From the NCBI GenBank assembly GCA_023459535.1, contig JAEWTK010000260.1, forward strand, positions 1-7,628: 7,628 bases of DNA, in the 5' to 3' direction. The stretch comes from Pseudomonadota bacterium. Its GTDB lineage: Bacteria > Pseudomonadota > Gammaproteobacteria > Burkholderiales > Methylophilaceae. The translations under genes and the position numbers were made by a program. A model generated the notes under the pieces. It was not told the DNA's origin and searched no databases. It saw only the letters and a program-made list of their open reading frames with translations. Positions 1 to 6,171 of the stretch are shown piece by piece. Position 1 is the stretch's first letter. Each line of letters starts with the position of its first letter.

Positions 1-46
1 GGGTGGATTTACCCACGTTTGGCAAACCGACGATTCCACACTTCAT
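1..46 (-). CDS. ychF: Ribosome-binding ATPase YchF (Obg-family GTPase fold), N-terminal fragment
   Basis: Only the first 15 codons are in the window. The gene runs off the left edge. They read M-K-C-G-I-V-G-L-P-N-V-G-K-S-T, which contains the Walker A/G1 loop GLPNVGKST typical of YchF. YchF is an Obg-related P-loop protein that prefers ATP and associates with ribosomes. An ATG at 46-44 is preceded by a GAGAGA purine stretch about 4 nt upstream, a plausible ribosome binding site. The gene lies 76 nt downstream of pth on the same strand; pth-ychF is one of the most conserved gene pairs in Proteobacteria, which supports the call. Most of the protein, including the coiled coil and TGS domain, cannot be seen. 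Confidence 0.9.
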   Translation of the reverse strand, partial: MKCGIVGLPNVGKST

Positions 47-122
47 TATTTCTCTCGATTCATTAATTAGGGCCGTTTGATTGGCCTTGGTATTTCATCA
101 GACTGATTGACAGTATTTTCTA

Positions 123-710
123 TCAGGCTTTGGTGTGCAATTTTAACATTGCAGACTCCATATTCCCTTCCAGCAGGGCGGGCAGGACGGTGGTGCTGGC
201 ATCGATAACTTCATCGATCGCACGTTGCTCTTCCTTCATCGGCGCATTCAGCACGTAGTTGACTACGGCGTTGCGGTCGCCCGGATGGTCGATACCGATG
301 CGCAGGCGCCAGAAGTCGTTGGTGCCGAGGCAGGCGACGATATCCTTGAGGCCATTGTGACCGCCATGGCCGCCGCCTTTTTTCAGCTTGATGCTGCCGG
401 CCGGCAGATCCAGTTCGTCATGGATGACCAGGATGGCTTCAGGCGGGATCTTGTAGAAATTGGCCAGCGCGGCAACGGCGCGGCCGCTCTTGTTCATGAA
501 GGTCGCCGGCTTTAGCAGCCAGGCTTCACAGTCTGCGGATTTGAAGCGCCCCGCATCCCCAAAGAATTTGGATTCGTGGTTGAGCCGGCAGGCATTTTCT
601 GCGGCAATCTGGTCTATCCACCAGAAACCGGCGTTATGACGCGTAGCCGCATACTGGGCACCCGGGTTGCCCAGACCGACGAATAATTGAATACCGGAAT
701 GATTAGCCAT
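123..710 (-). CDS. pth: Peptidyl-tRNA hydrolase
   Basis: A cytoplasmic esterase that releases tRNA from prematurely dropped peptidyl-tRNA and so recycles tRNA; essential in many bacteria. The 195-residue length is normal for bacterial Pth. The N-terminus carries VGLGNPG (11-17) and TRHNAG (23-28). Residues matching the E. coli active site are present: Asn15, His25 (catalytic, E. coli His20), Asn73, Asp98 in HDELDL, and His118/Asn119 in GGHGGHNGLKD. The gene lies 59 nt after rplY and 76 nt before ychF, in the same transcriptional direction. The start is ATG 710-708. No Shine-Dalgarno sequence is visible in the nine bases before it, and a strong hairpin (720-747) ends just upstream, so initiation may be unusual or coupled. 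Family assignment is very secure. Confidence 0.97.
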   Translation of the reverse strand: MANHSGIQLFVGLGNPGAQYAATRHNAGFWWIDQIAAENACRLNHESKFFGDAGRFKSADCEAWLLKPATFMNKSGRAVAALANFYKIPPEAILVIHDELDLPAGSIKLKKGGGHGGHNGLKDIVACLGTNDFWRLRIGIDHPGDRNAVVNYVLNAPMKEEQRAIDEVIDASTTVLPALLEGNMESAMLKLHTKA

Positions 711-719
711 AAATGATTA

Positions 720-747
720 CGCGCGTTTTGGTTGCCCAAAACGCGCG
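720..747 (-). promoter_or_regulatory. Strong 12-bp hairpin in the rplY-pth gap, just upstream of the pth start
   Basis: A perfect 12-bp inverted repeat (720-731 with 736-747, arms CGCGCGTTTTGG / CCAAAACGCGCG by complement) encloses a 4-nt loop. On the pth-sense transcript it ends nine bases before the ATG, inside the normal ribosome footprint. No T-run follows it on that strand, so it is not a standard intrinsic terminator there. In the opposite direction it is followed by CTTTTC, a weak terminator tail. It could be an RNA-processing site, a translational control element or a block to antisense transcription. The structure is seen directly; its role is inferred. Confidence 0.7.
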
Positions 748-769
748 CTTTTCAGTCACTTGGCAGAGA

Positions 770-1399
770 TTACTCGGCAGCTGGAGCTTCTGGGGCTTCA
801 GCAGCGGTTTCTTCATCCGTAGCGCTGCCGCCGCGTGGCTTGGCGATGGAAACAACTGCAGTGTCTTCACCGTGGACCAGTTGCACGAATTCAACGCCCT
901 TGGGCAGCTTGATTTCGGACAGGTGGATGGAGTGACCGGCTTCCAGGTTCGCCAGATCCACTTCGATGAACTCAGGCAGATCCTTGGCCAGGCAGCTGAC
1001 ATCAGCTTCGGTCTGGATGTGGGTAACCAGGCCGCCGCCGAGCTTGACGCCAGGAGCGATTTCTTCGTTAACGAAGTGCAATGGCACCTTCACGTGAATC
1101 TTCTCAGTGGCGCTGACGCGTTGGAAGTCGATGTGCTGGATGGTGTTGCGAACTGGATGCAGTTGGTAATCGCGCAACAATACGGATTCCTTCTTGCCTT
1201 CCACATCCAGCGTCAGGATGGACGCATGGAATGCTTCATGACGGAATTGCAGGAACAGGTTCTTGTGATCGAACTCAAGGCTGACTGCATCCTTTTCACC
1301 ACCATAAACGATACCTGGCACAGTGCCAGCGCGACGCAGGCGGCGGCTCGCACTCGTACCTTTGCTTTCGCGTTTTTTTGCTTGAATGATAATTTCCAT
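770..1399 (-). CDS. rplY: 50S ribosomal protein L25, long TL5/CTC form
   Basis: Binds 5S rRNA in the large ribosomal subunit. At 209 residues it is the two-domain CTC/TL5 type rather than the ~95-residue E. coli form. Residues 1-95 form the L25 domain (for example [17 protein letters not shown] at 18-34 and [15 protein letters not shown] at 81-95). Residues 98-187 form the beta-rich C-terminal TL5 domain. Residues 189-209 are an Ala/Glu-rich acidic tail, common in this form and probably disordered. ATG 1399-1397 has an excellent ribosome binding site, TAGGAG at 1412-1407, 7 nt away. It sits 88 nt downstream of prs and 59 nt upstream of pth, the usual proteobacterial order. A hairpin at 1418-1441 lies directly before the ribosome binding site. 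Confidence 0.96.
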   Translation of the reverse strand: MEIIIQAKKRESKGTSASRRLRRAGTVPGIVYGGEKDAVSLEFDHKNLFLQFRHEAFHASILTLDVEGKKESVLLRDYQLHPVRNTIQHIDFQRVSATEKIHVKVPLHFVNEEIAPGVKLGGGLVTHIQTEADVSCLAKDLPEFIEVDLANLEAGHSIHLSEIKLPKGVEFVQLVHGEDTAVVSIAKPRGGSATDEETAAEAPEAPAAE

Positions 1400-1417
1400 T
1401 TTACTACTCCTAAATAA

Positions 1418-1441
1418 CTGCTACCCGCGACCAGATAGCAG
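1418..1441 (-). promoter_or_regulatory. Hairpin in the rplY leader, next to the Shine-Dalgarno sequence
   Basis: On the rplY-sense strand CTGCTATCT pairs with GGGTAGCAG around a six-base loop: nine pairs, two of them G-U wobbles. It ends five bases before the TAGGAG ribosome binding site (1412-1407). L25 autogenous control through its mRNA leader is known in E. coli; whether this hairpin does something similar is only inference. It is followed by TTATTT, so a weak terminator is another possibility. Confidence 0.4.
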
Positions 1442-1487
1442 GGTTGTGACCGGTTTACTTTTGGTATCCCGATCGAAACTTGTGTCA

Positions 1488-2438
1488 TTACTCCATGAAT
1501 AAGGAGCTGACGGAATCCTCGTTGCTGATACGGCGAATTGTTTCTGCCAGCAGTTCGGCAGCGCTGATCTGGCGAATCTTGCTGCAGGCCGCAGCATCTG
1601 CACGCAACGGGATGGTGTTGGTCACGACCACTTCATCCAGCTCGGAATTGGTGATGCGTTCAATCGCGGCACCGGACAGGACCGGGTGCGTGCAGTAGGC
1701 GACCACTTTCACCGCGCCTTGTGCCTTCAGGGCAGAGGCGGCTTCACACAGCGTGTTGGCGGTATCGACCATGTCATCCATGATGACGCAGGTGCGGTCG
1801 GCGACATCGCCGATGATGTTCATGACCTTGGCGACATTGGGTTTCGGACGACGCTTGTCGATGATCGCCAGATCGGAATTAAGTTGCTTGGCAGCGGCAC
1901 GGGCACGCACTACGCCACCAACGTCAGGGGAAACGACAACCAGGTTGTCGTAATTGCAGCGCCACAGATCGCTCAACAGTAGAGGGGTGGCGTAAATATT
2001 ATCAACTGGAATATCAAAGAAACCCTGAATCTGGTCGGAGTGCAGGTCCATGGTCAGCACGCGGTTGACACCGACGATGGTCAGCATGTTGGCGACGACC
2101 TTGGCGGTGATGGCCACTCGTGCCGAACGTGGGCGTCTGTCCTGACGGGAATAGCCGAAATAAGGGATCGCTGCAGTGATGCGGCCGGCGGAGGAGCGGC
2201 GCAATGCATCGACCATGACCATGACTTCCATCAGGTTGTCATTGGTCGGCATGCAGGTGGATTGCAGGACAAAGACATCCTTGCCGCGCACATTGTCCAT
2301 CAACTCAACCATGACTTCGCCGTCACTGAAGCGGTCTACGGTCGCGCGGCCAAGGCCGATGCCGAGGTGGCTGACTACTTCTGCGGCAAGCCGGGGGTTG
2401 GCGTTGCCGGTAAATACCATCATGTCGCCATTGGCCAC
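1488..2438 (-). CDS. prs: Ribose-phosphate pyrophosphokinase (PRPP synthase)
   Basis: Transfers pyrophosphate from ATP to ribose 5-phosphate, making PRPP for purine, pyrimidine, NAD, histidine and tryptophan synthesis. The length of 316 aa is standard for class I enzymes. Visible motifs are FSDGE (37-41), [13 protein letters not shown] (96-108), the metal-binding PRPP synthase signature [12 protein letters not shown] (131-142), the flexible-loop KRRPKP (195-200) and the ribose-5-phosphate/PRPP loop [10 protein letters not shown] (221-230). The start is a GTG (2438-2436), chosen because AAGGGA lies 7 nt upstream and because the N-terminus [15 protein letters not shown] aligns with typical Prs. 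ATGs at codons 6-7 are less likely. It follows a tRNA-Gln and a terminator-like hairpin with only about 15 nt between the T-rich tail and the start codon, so there is no obvious room for its own promoter. rplY lies 88 nt downstream. Confidence 0.97.
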   Translation of the reverse strand: MANGDMMVFTGNANPRLAAEVVSHLGIGLGRATVDRFSDGEVMVELMDNVRGKDVFVLQSTCMPTNDNLMEVMVMVDALRRSSAGRITAAIPYFGYSRQDRRPRSARVAITAKVVANMLTIVGVNRVLTMDLHSDQIQGFFDIPVDNIYATPLLLSDLWRCNYDNLVVVSPDVGGVVRARAAAKQLNSDLAIIDKRRPKPNVAKVMNIIGDVADRTCVIMDDMVDTANTLCEAASALKAQGAVKVVAYCTHPVLSGAAIERITNSELDEVVVTNTIPLRADAAACSKIRQISAAELLAETIRRISNEDSVSSLFME

Positions 2439-2452
2439 AGTGGATTCCCTTT

Positions 2453-2490
2453 AAATAAAAAATAAAAGCGTGTAAAACAATTACACGCTT
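2453..2490 (-). terminator. Rho-independent terminator-like hairpin after tRNA-Gln
   Basis: A perfect 10-bp stem (2481-2490 with 2466-2475, arms AAGCGTGTAA / TTACACGCTT) has a five-base loop. On the minus-strand transcript it is followed directly by a T-rich tail, TTATTTTTTATTT. It begins nine bases after the tRNA 3' CCA. An A-run on the other side (T-run at 2494-2499 on the plus strand) makes it potentially bidirectional. The prs Shine-Dalgarno sequence starts immediately after the T-rich tail, so partial read-through or attenuation into prs is likely. Confidence 0.85.
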
Positions 2491-2498
2491 AAGTTTTT

Positions 2499-2575
2499 TG
2501 GCTGGGGAGGAAGGATTCGAACCTTCGCATGCCGGAATCAAAATCCGGTGCCTTAACCAGCTTGGCGACTCCCCA
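2499..2575 (-). tRNA. tRNA-Gln (anticodon UUG)
   Basis: A 77-nt gene with a full cloverleaf. The acceptor stem TGGGGAG / CTCCCCA gives seven pairs. A G discriminator base and an encoded CCA end (2501-2499) follow. The anticodon arm CCGGA-loop-TCCGG has loop TTTTGAT, and the anticodon TTG is at 2541-2539, reading CAA (and CAG by wobble). The T arm is GAAGG-TTCGAAT-CCTTC. The gene sits 45 nt after ispE and is followed by an intrinsic terminator and then prs. A tRNA-Gln between ispE and prs is a recurring arrangement in Proteobacteria, and processing from a longer transcript by RNase P is likely. I see no convincing promoter in the 45-nt gap (a poor TTGTGA-17-TACAGA is the best). Confidence 0.97.
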
Positions 2576-2620
2576 ATTAATCTGTATTGCTCTGTTCCTG
2601 CCTTCACAAACTTCAAATGT

Positions 2621-3508
2621 TCAAAATGTCATCCCGTATAAGGGATGCTGTTCCAAACTTGATGCTGTAAAGCCTGCAACGCTTGTTTCAGCGATTTCCT
2701 TCGGCATCACGTCATATGCAGCTTTTGCTTCGTCCAGCGATGCGAATTCCGCAAAAACCGAAGCACCGGAGCCACTCATGCGGGCGGGAGCAAAACTGCT
2801 CAACCATGTCATGCACGCCGCTACTGCAGGGTAATGCCTGAAAACGACAGATTCAAGGTCATTGTGCAACATACCGCTGTACAACCGACCAGAAAATGCC
2901 TCTCTGGAAAAGGCCGCTATTGTGGTGGGATTCGTGTCCCTTGTCAATTCCCTGCTAGTAAAAATTTCTGCAGTGGAGACATGCACGGCCGGTGTGATGA
3001 CCAGATAATGCTTCGGCTCCAGGCTTACAGCCTGCAATTGGTCGCCTATGCCCTCGGCCCAGGCGTTCCTGCCGAAAATGAAAACCGGCACGTCGGCACC
3101 AAGCTGCACGCCCAGTTTCTGCAATTCGTCGCGTCGCAAGCCAAGTTGCCACAGATGGTTCAGGGCCAGTAGTGTGGAAGCGGCATCCGAACTGCCGCCG
3201 CCGAGGCCGCCGCCCATGGGGATGCGTTTTTCGATGGCGATCTCTGCACCCTGGCGGCATTGGCTATGTTGTTGCAGCAGGCGGGCGGCCCGGATTACCA
3301 GGTCATCATTTTCGGCGACCAGTGTGTTGCCGGAACTGCGGGAAATCCTGCCGTCCGCGGTGGTGCGGATGTGCAGGGTGTCATGGAAATCCAGCAGGCG
3401 GAACACGGTCTGCAGTTCGTGATAGCCGTCTGCACGACGGCCGGTGACATGCAGGAACAGGTTGATCTTGGCTGGGGCAGCAAAGGACTGGTATGCGGAA
3501 TCTGACAC
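2621..3508 (-). CDS. ispE: 4-diphosphocytidyl-2-C-methyl-D-erythritol kinase
   Basis: The ATP-dependent kinase of the non-mevalonate (MEP) isoprenoid pathway; it phosphorylates the 2-hydroxyl of CDP-methylerythritol. A GHMP-family kinase of 295 aa with the chosen start, close to the usual 280-295. Motifs: [21 protein letters not shown] near the N-terminus (catalytic-region Lys14), the GHMP phosphate loop [14 protein letters not shown] (97-110), Asp139 in GADVPVF (the likely catalytic Asp) and the C-terminal MSGSGAS loop (244-250). I chose GTG 3508-3506, four bases after the lolB stop, because the open frame further upstream depends on a TTG at 3571 inside lolB and adds 21 residues that look like nothing in the family. 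No strong Shine-Dalgarno sequence precedes the GTG, so translational coupling to lolB is likely. tRNA-Gln follows 45 nt downstream. Confidence 0.93.
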   Translation of the reverse strand: MSDSAYQSFAAPAKINLFLHVTGRRADGYHELQTVFRLLDFHDTLHIRTTADGRISRSSGNTLVAENDDLVIRAARLLQQHSQCRQGAEIAIEKRIPMGGGLGGGSSDAASTLLALNHLWQLGLRRDELQKLGVQLGADVPVFIFGRNAWAEGIGDQLQAVSLEPKHYLVITPAVHVSTAEIFTSRELTRDTNPTTIAAFSREAFSGRLYSGMLHNDLESVVFRHYPAVAACMTWLSSFAPARMSGSGASVFAEFASLDEAKAAYDVMPKEIAETSVAGFTASSLEQHPLYGMTF

Positions 3509-3512
3509 GGTG

Positions 3513-4172
3513 CTATTTCTGGCTTGAAACTGACAATGATGTGGTTGCGCCGAGATCTTCCCAGCGTTCAATGATGAGTTTGAGTGTTAGGTTGCGGCTG
3601 CGCAGGTGGATTCTTTTTGGCAGCCGGTAGCCGCTGGCTTCCATGTATTCCGTATATTCGATTTCCCAGCCGTCCTGTTTCAGCCGCGTGATGCGGCCGA
3701 TGCTGTCCCACTGCATTTCCTCGTAGATATGGCTGTTGGGCCTGCCCAGCGCCCAATCCGGCAGACCCTGCAGCGGTAGCCGCCAGCCCAGATGCTCCTC
3801 GGTCAGTGCTTCTGCATCCCTGGCCTGCAGCACCTTGCCGTCATTGGTGGTCAGGGTCACCCCTTCGGTGTTGGTGATGATTTTGGCAACCGTGCCGCCT
3901 ACCGGAGACAGCATGGAGATGTCGTTGCCTTCGACGTTGTGACGCCAGCGTGTGCTGCCGGAAGAGCCCTTGCCGTTGGCCTGAATGCCGATGCGCGCCT
4001 GCAGATAGAACTGCTCGATCGTGGCCAGTTGTTCCAGGTGGGTCCGGTTGAGATCGGCAGGATTGCCCACCGGCGTCGGTAGCGGGCTTTCGGTGGCAGG
4101 TTTCAGTCCGGCACAACCGCTGAGCAGTAGCAGGCTGAAAATGCCCAGCCAGCGGGAATAAGGGATTCGCAT
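3513..4172 (-). CDS. lolB: Outer-membrane lipoprotein insertion factor LolB
   Basis: The outer-membrane receptor that takes lipoproteins from the periplasmic carrier LolA and inserts them into the inner leaflet. The protein is 219 aa, near the ~205 of E. coli LolB. It has a lipoprotein signal peptide: Arg2 and Arg7, a hydrophobic stretch [10 protein letters not shown], and a lipobox L17-S18-G19-C20. The residue after Cys20 is Ala, not Asp, which fits outer-membrane sorting. The body (about 47-210) has the LolB pattern: [31 protein letters not shown] and a late [18 protein letters not shown] 4172-4170 lies three bases after the stop of the TPR gene. No Shine-Dalgarno sequence is visible, suggesting translational coupling. 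The stop lies four bases before the ispE start. The lolB-ispE pairing is widespread in Beta- and Gammaproteobacteria. Confidence 0.94.
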   Translation of the reverse strand: MRIPYSRWLGIFSLLLLSGCAGLKPATESPLPTPVGNPADLNRTHLEQLATIEQFYLQARIGIQANGKGSSGSTRWRHNVEGNDISMLSPVGGTVAKIITNTEGVTLTTNDGKVLQARDAEALTEEHLGWRLPLQGLPDWALGRPNSHIYEEMQWDSIGRITRLKQDGWEIEYTEYMEASGYRLPKRIHLRSRNLTLKLIIERWEDLGATTSLSVSSQK

Positions 4173-4175
4173 GAG

Positions 4176-5894
4176 TTAGCGCAGGAAGCGTTTGCTGGTA
4201 TTCAGCAAGATTTCATTGTCTGGATGGGATTGCAACGCCTCTTCCCAGGTTTTGATCGCTTCATCGCGCTGTCCTCGTTGCCATAGCACTTCACCCAGAT
4301 GGGCGGCGATCTCGGGGTCGGTCTGGGTGCTGTAGGCTTTTTGCAGGTAATCCAAAGCCTTGTCCAGGCTGCCCATGCGGTAATAGACCCAGCCCATGCT
4401 GTCCATGATGTAATGGTCGTTCGGACGCAGCAGCAGCGCCTTTTCAATCAGGCTGTAGGCTTCAGGCAAGTTGATGTTGCGGTCGGCGAAGGAATAGCCA
4501 AGTGCATTGTAGGCGGCGGCAAAATCCGGTTTCAGTTTGATCAGCTTGCGTAGCTCGTGCTCCATCACGTCCAGTTTCTGCATACGTTCGGCTGCCATGG
4601 CGAAGTCATAGATCAGGTCGGGCGTGTTGGGCAGGTTGCTGACGGCTTCCTGCAGGATGGCGTAAGCCTCGGCATCGCGTTTGGCCTGGGTCAACAAGCT
4701 GGCGATGGCCTGGTTGACAGTGGCCTGCTGGGTGCTGTGCAATCCATCCAGCGATTTCAGAGTCTGTATGCCGGCATCCGCGCCCTGAGTGCGGCTGAGC
4801 ACATAGGCGATATTCAGTTTTGCATCCAGGTAACGTTCTCCCGGTTGAATCTTGCCGTACCAGTCCAGTGCCGATTGATCCTGGCCCTGTTTTTCCGCGC
4901 TATGGCCGAGGTAGAGGTAAACCTGATCCTTGTCGGCATAATCGGAGTTCAATGCGTCGAGAAAGTACGCATTGGCCTCCTTGTATGCGCCGGACTGGAA
5001 GGACAGCAGGCCGACGACGACCAGAATTTCGGGGTTCTCCTTCGAGGCGGAAGCCAGTCTGACGAACTCTTTTTTCGCTTCATCAAATCGTTTCTGGTTG
5101 ACAAGCAAGCGTGCGAACGAAAGGCGGGTTTCGTTGGCATCGGGATATTTCTTCAGAAAGTCTTTGTAGTAATTGACTGCCAGTTCGGGCGAGTCCATGA
5201 ACAGGATCTGGCCTTGTAACAGGGCGACCAGCTCCCAGCCCGGGCGGAGCTTTTCGGCAAGAGCCAGTTGCTCAAGCGCCAGCTCGCGCTTGCCGGCATC
5301 CCAGGCGGCCTGCGCAATGGCAAAATGTGATTCGGGCAAGGCAGGATACTTGGCGGCTAGTTCCTGAACCAGTTCAAGTACCGCCTGTTTGTCCGCTTGT
5401 CTGGCAAACAGGCTGTGCAAATAGAGGAAGCCGTTGGCACGGGTATCTTCTTTTACCAGCAATTTATCAAGGTAAGGCTTGGTCTCGGCCAGCTTGCCGG
5501 TGCTGACCAGCATTTGAACGGTGGTCTGCTGTGCGTCCACCGAGTCGGGAACGAGTTCCGCCCAGAGGCCTACCGCCTGAACTGCAACGGCCGGGTTGTT
5601 GCCATAGATCGCAGCTTTGGCTGCGCGTTCGGCAAGTCTGGCATCGCGGCTGCTTTTGGCCAGATCAAGGAACAGGTTGCTGGCCAGACCCAGCTCACCG
5701 CGCTGGCCTGCGACTTCGCCGACCAGATACTTGTAGATGAAATCAGGGGTCAGTCCTGCATCCATTGGTGAGGCATTTTCTGTGGTGGAAGCGTTACTGG
5801 CTTCCGCGGAATGAGCAACAGGGTTGATGAGCGCCATGCCGGCTGCAAAGGCAGTCAGCGTGAATAATTGGCGCATGGACAGGGTCAGAATCAT
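4176..5894 (-). CDS. Exported tetratricopeptide-repeat protein encoded upstream of lolB
   Basis: A 572-residue protein of unknown exact role. Residues 1-30 look like a Sec signal peptide: Arg8, a hydrophobic core LFTLTAFAAGMALI and a likely cleavage after VAHSA (30). No lipobox cysteine is present, so it should be a soluble or peripherally bound periplasmic protein. Most of the rest (about 50-560) is helical repeats. The clearest TPR units are near 288-320, 324-350, 459-492, 494-526 and 528-560, with hallmark G/A-Y-F-A-P positions such as ALGYSFADRNINLPEAYSLIEKALLLRP. TPR proteins act as protein-binding scaffolds. Linkage to lolB is conserved (Pseudomonas has a similar gene at this place), hinting at an envelope role, but this is inference. 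ATG 5894 is the first start, with a weak GAGCGA upstream; ATG 5876 (codon 7) would give a tighter signal peptide and cannot be excluded. Confidence 0.88.
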   Translation of the reverse strand: MILTLSMRQLFTLTAFAAGMALINPVAHSAEASNASTTENASPMDAGLTPDFIYKYLVGEVAGQRGELGLASNLFLDLAKSSRDARLAERAAKAAIYGNNPAVAVQAVGLWAELVPDSVDAQQTTVQMLVSTGKLAETKPYLDKLLVKEDTRANGFLYLHSLFARQADKQAVLELVQELAAKYPALPESHFAIAQAAWDAGKRELALEQLALAEKLRPGWELVALLQGQILFMDSPELAVNYYKDFLKKYPDANETRLSFARLLVNQKRFDEAKKEFVRLASASKENPEILVVVGLLSFQSGAYKEANAYFLDALNSDYADKDQVYLYLGHSAEKQGQDQSALDWYGKIQPGERYLDAKLNIAYVLSRTQGADAGIQTLKSLDGLHSTQQATVNQAIASLLTQAKRDAEAYAILQEAVSNLPNTPDLIYDFAMAAERMQKLDVMEHELRKLIKLKPDFAAAYNALGYSFADRNINLPEAYSLIEKALLLRPNDHYIMDSMGWVYYRMGSLDKALDYLQKAYSTQTDPEIAAHLGEVLWQRGQRDEAIKTWEEALQSHPDNEILLNTSKRFLR

Positions 5895-5980
5895 TGGGTC
5901 GCTCGATGATTAAATCTGGATTGTAGGGATTGATGGTTTGTCCGTGACAGCGGTTACAAGTTCATCCATAATGAAGTCTG

Positions 5981-6009
5981 ACTATAGCTTTTTGGGCTGA
6001 ACTTTTCCA
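5981..6009 (-). promoter_or_regulatory. Candidate sigma-70 promoter for the TPR-lolB-ispE genes
   Basis: On the minus strand TGGAAA (6009-6004, 4 of 6 to TTGACA) is followed after 17 bp by TATAGT (5986-5981, 5 of 6 to TATAAT). Transcription would start near 5974, leaving about an 80-nt leader before ATG 5894. The -35 element lies inside the 12-bp palindrome 6005-6016. It is a match by eye only. Confidence 0.45.
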
Positions 6010-6016
6010 GCTGGAA
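6005..6016. repeat. Perfect 12-bp palindrome, possible operator
   Basis: TTCCAGCTGGAA reads the same on both strands. It is embedded in a direct repeat of GAACTTTT spaced by 15 bp (5999-6006 and 6014-6021) and overlaps the -35 of the candidate leftward promoter. This geometry suits a dimeric repressor site, but no regulator gene is in the window and chance cannot be ruled out. Confidence 0.45.
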
Positions 6017-6042
6017 CTTTTAGTATCAGCCGGACTCTGGGA

Positions 6043-6061
6043 CGTACAGTTGGTCTGTACG
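6043..6061. repeat. Inverted repeat CGTACAG-N5-CTGTACG
   Basis: Two 7-bp arms (6043-6049 and 6055-6061) are perfectly complementary around the 5-bp spacer TTGGT. The 19-bp span and centre-to-centre spacing of the arms suit a helix-turn-helix dimer. It lies about 45 bp upstream of the candidate rightward promoter. No T-run follows it on either strand, so it is not terminator-like. Confidence 0.45.
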
Positions 6062-6084
6062 GATAGCATGTATGAATTTCGACT

Positions 6085-6108
6085 AACGCTTGACACATGT
6101 CAGGCGTT
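6085..6108 (+). repeat. 24-bp inverted repeat that contains a consensus -35 hexamer and is followed by a T-rich tract
   Basis: The arms AACGC-T-TGACA (6085-6095) and TGTCA-G-GCGTT (6098-6108) are complementary except for one T-G position, with two central bases. As RNA it would make a ten-pair stem with a four-base loop, followed by TTTTCTTAATTT, so on the plus strand it resembles an intrinsic terminator. The same repeat contains TTGACA (6090-6095), so as DNA it could be an operator covering a promoter. Both readings remain open. Confidence 0.5.
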
Positions 6109-6118
6109 TTCTTAATTT
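6090..6118 (+). promoter_or_regulatory. Candidate promoter for the ABC transporter genes
   Basis: A perfect TTGACA (6090-6095) is followed after 17 bp by a poor -10, TAATTT (6113-6118). Transcription would begin near 6125 and give a leader of about 47 nt. An alternative is TTTAGC (6116-6121), 17 bp, then CATAAT (6139-6144, 5 of 6 to TATAAT), starting near 6151. I cannot choose between them from sequence. Confidence 0.35.
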
Positions 6119-6171
6119 AGCACCCTCAAATCATTAGCCATAATTTATCTCCAACCGGATGTAGCAAGCAT

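Larger units (their letters stand above)
5895..6171. promoter_or_regulatory. Divergent intergenic region between the TPR-lolB block and the ABC transporter genes
   Basis: These 277 bp hold no credible gene. They must contain control sequences for at least the leftward TPR gene and the rightward ABC genes, whose 5' ends face each other. Three inverted repeats lie within about 105 bp: 6005-6016, 6043-6061 and 6085-6108. There is also a short direct repeat GAACTTTT (5999-6006 and 6014-6021). The candidate promoters are listed separately. Confidence 0.75.

Noticed and set aside
71..86. GGCC...GGCC stem between pth and ychF, considered as a terminator
   Set aside because: It has only four pairs and a self-complementary arm, no T-run follows, and ychF would be expected to be co-transcribed with pth.
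713..1417. 234-codon open frame on the plus strand
   Set aside because: It lies wholly opposite rplY, begins inside the pth hairpin, and its translation shows no domain pattern. It is an antisense shadow of a well-supported gene.
2631..2646. Short inverted repeat ATCCC-N6-GGGAT at the end of ispE
   Set aside because: It has five pairs, is within coding sequence and lacks a T-run, so it is too weak to call a terminator or site.
2621..3571. Longer ispE reading frame starting at 3571
   Set aside because: The codon at 3571-3569 is TTG inside lolB with no ribosome binding site, and the extra 21 residues do not resemble IspE. The GTG at 3508 sits right after the lolB stop and gives the normal length.
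4557..5219. 220-codon open frame on the plus strand
   Set aside because: It is antisense to the TPR gene, whose repeat pattern and signal peptide are clear. Its residues follow from the complementary codons.
6068..6115. 15-codon frame (MYEFRLTLDTCQAFS) overlapping the terminator-like hairpin, considered as an attenuation leader peptide
   Set aside because: It has no run of a regulatory amino acid, only a weak GGA upstream, and no convincing promoter before it. The overlap is probably chance.
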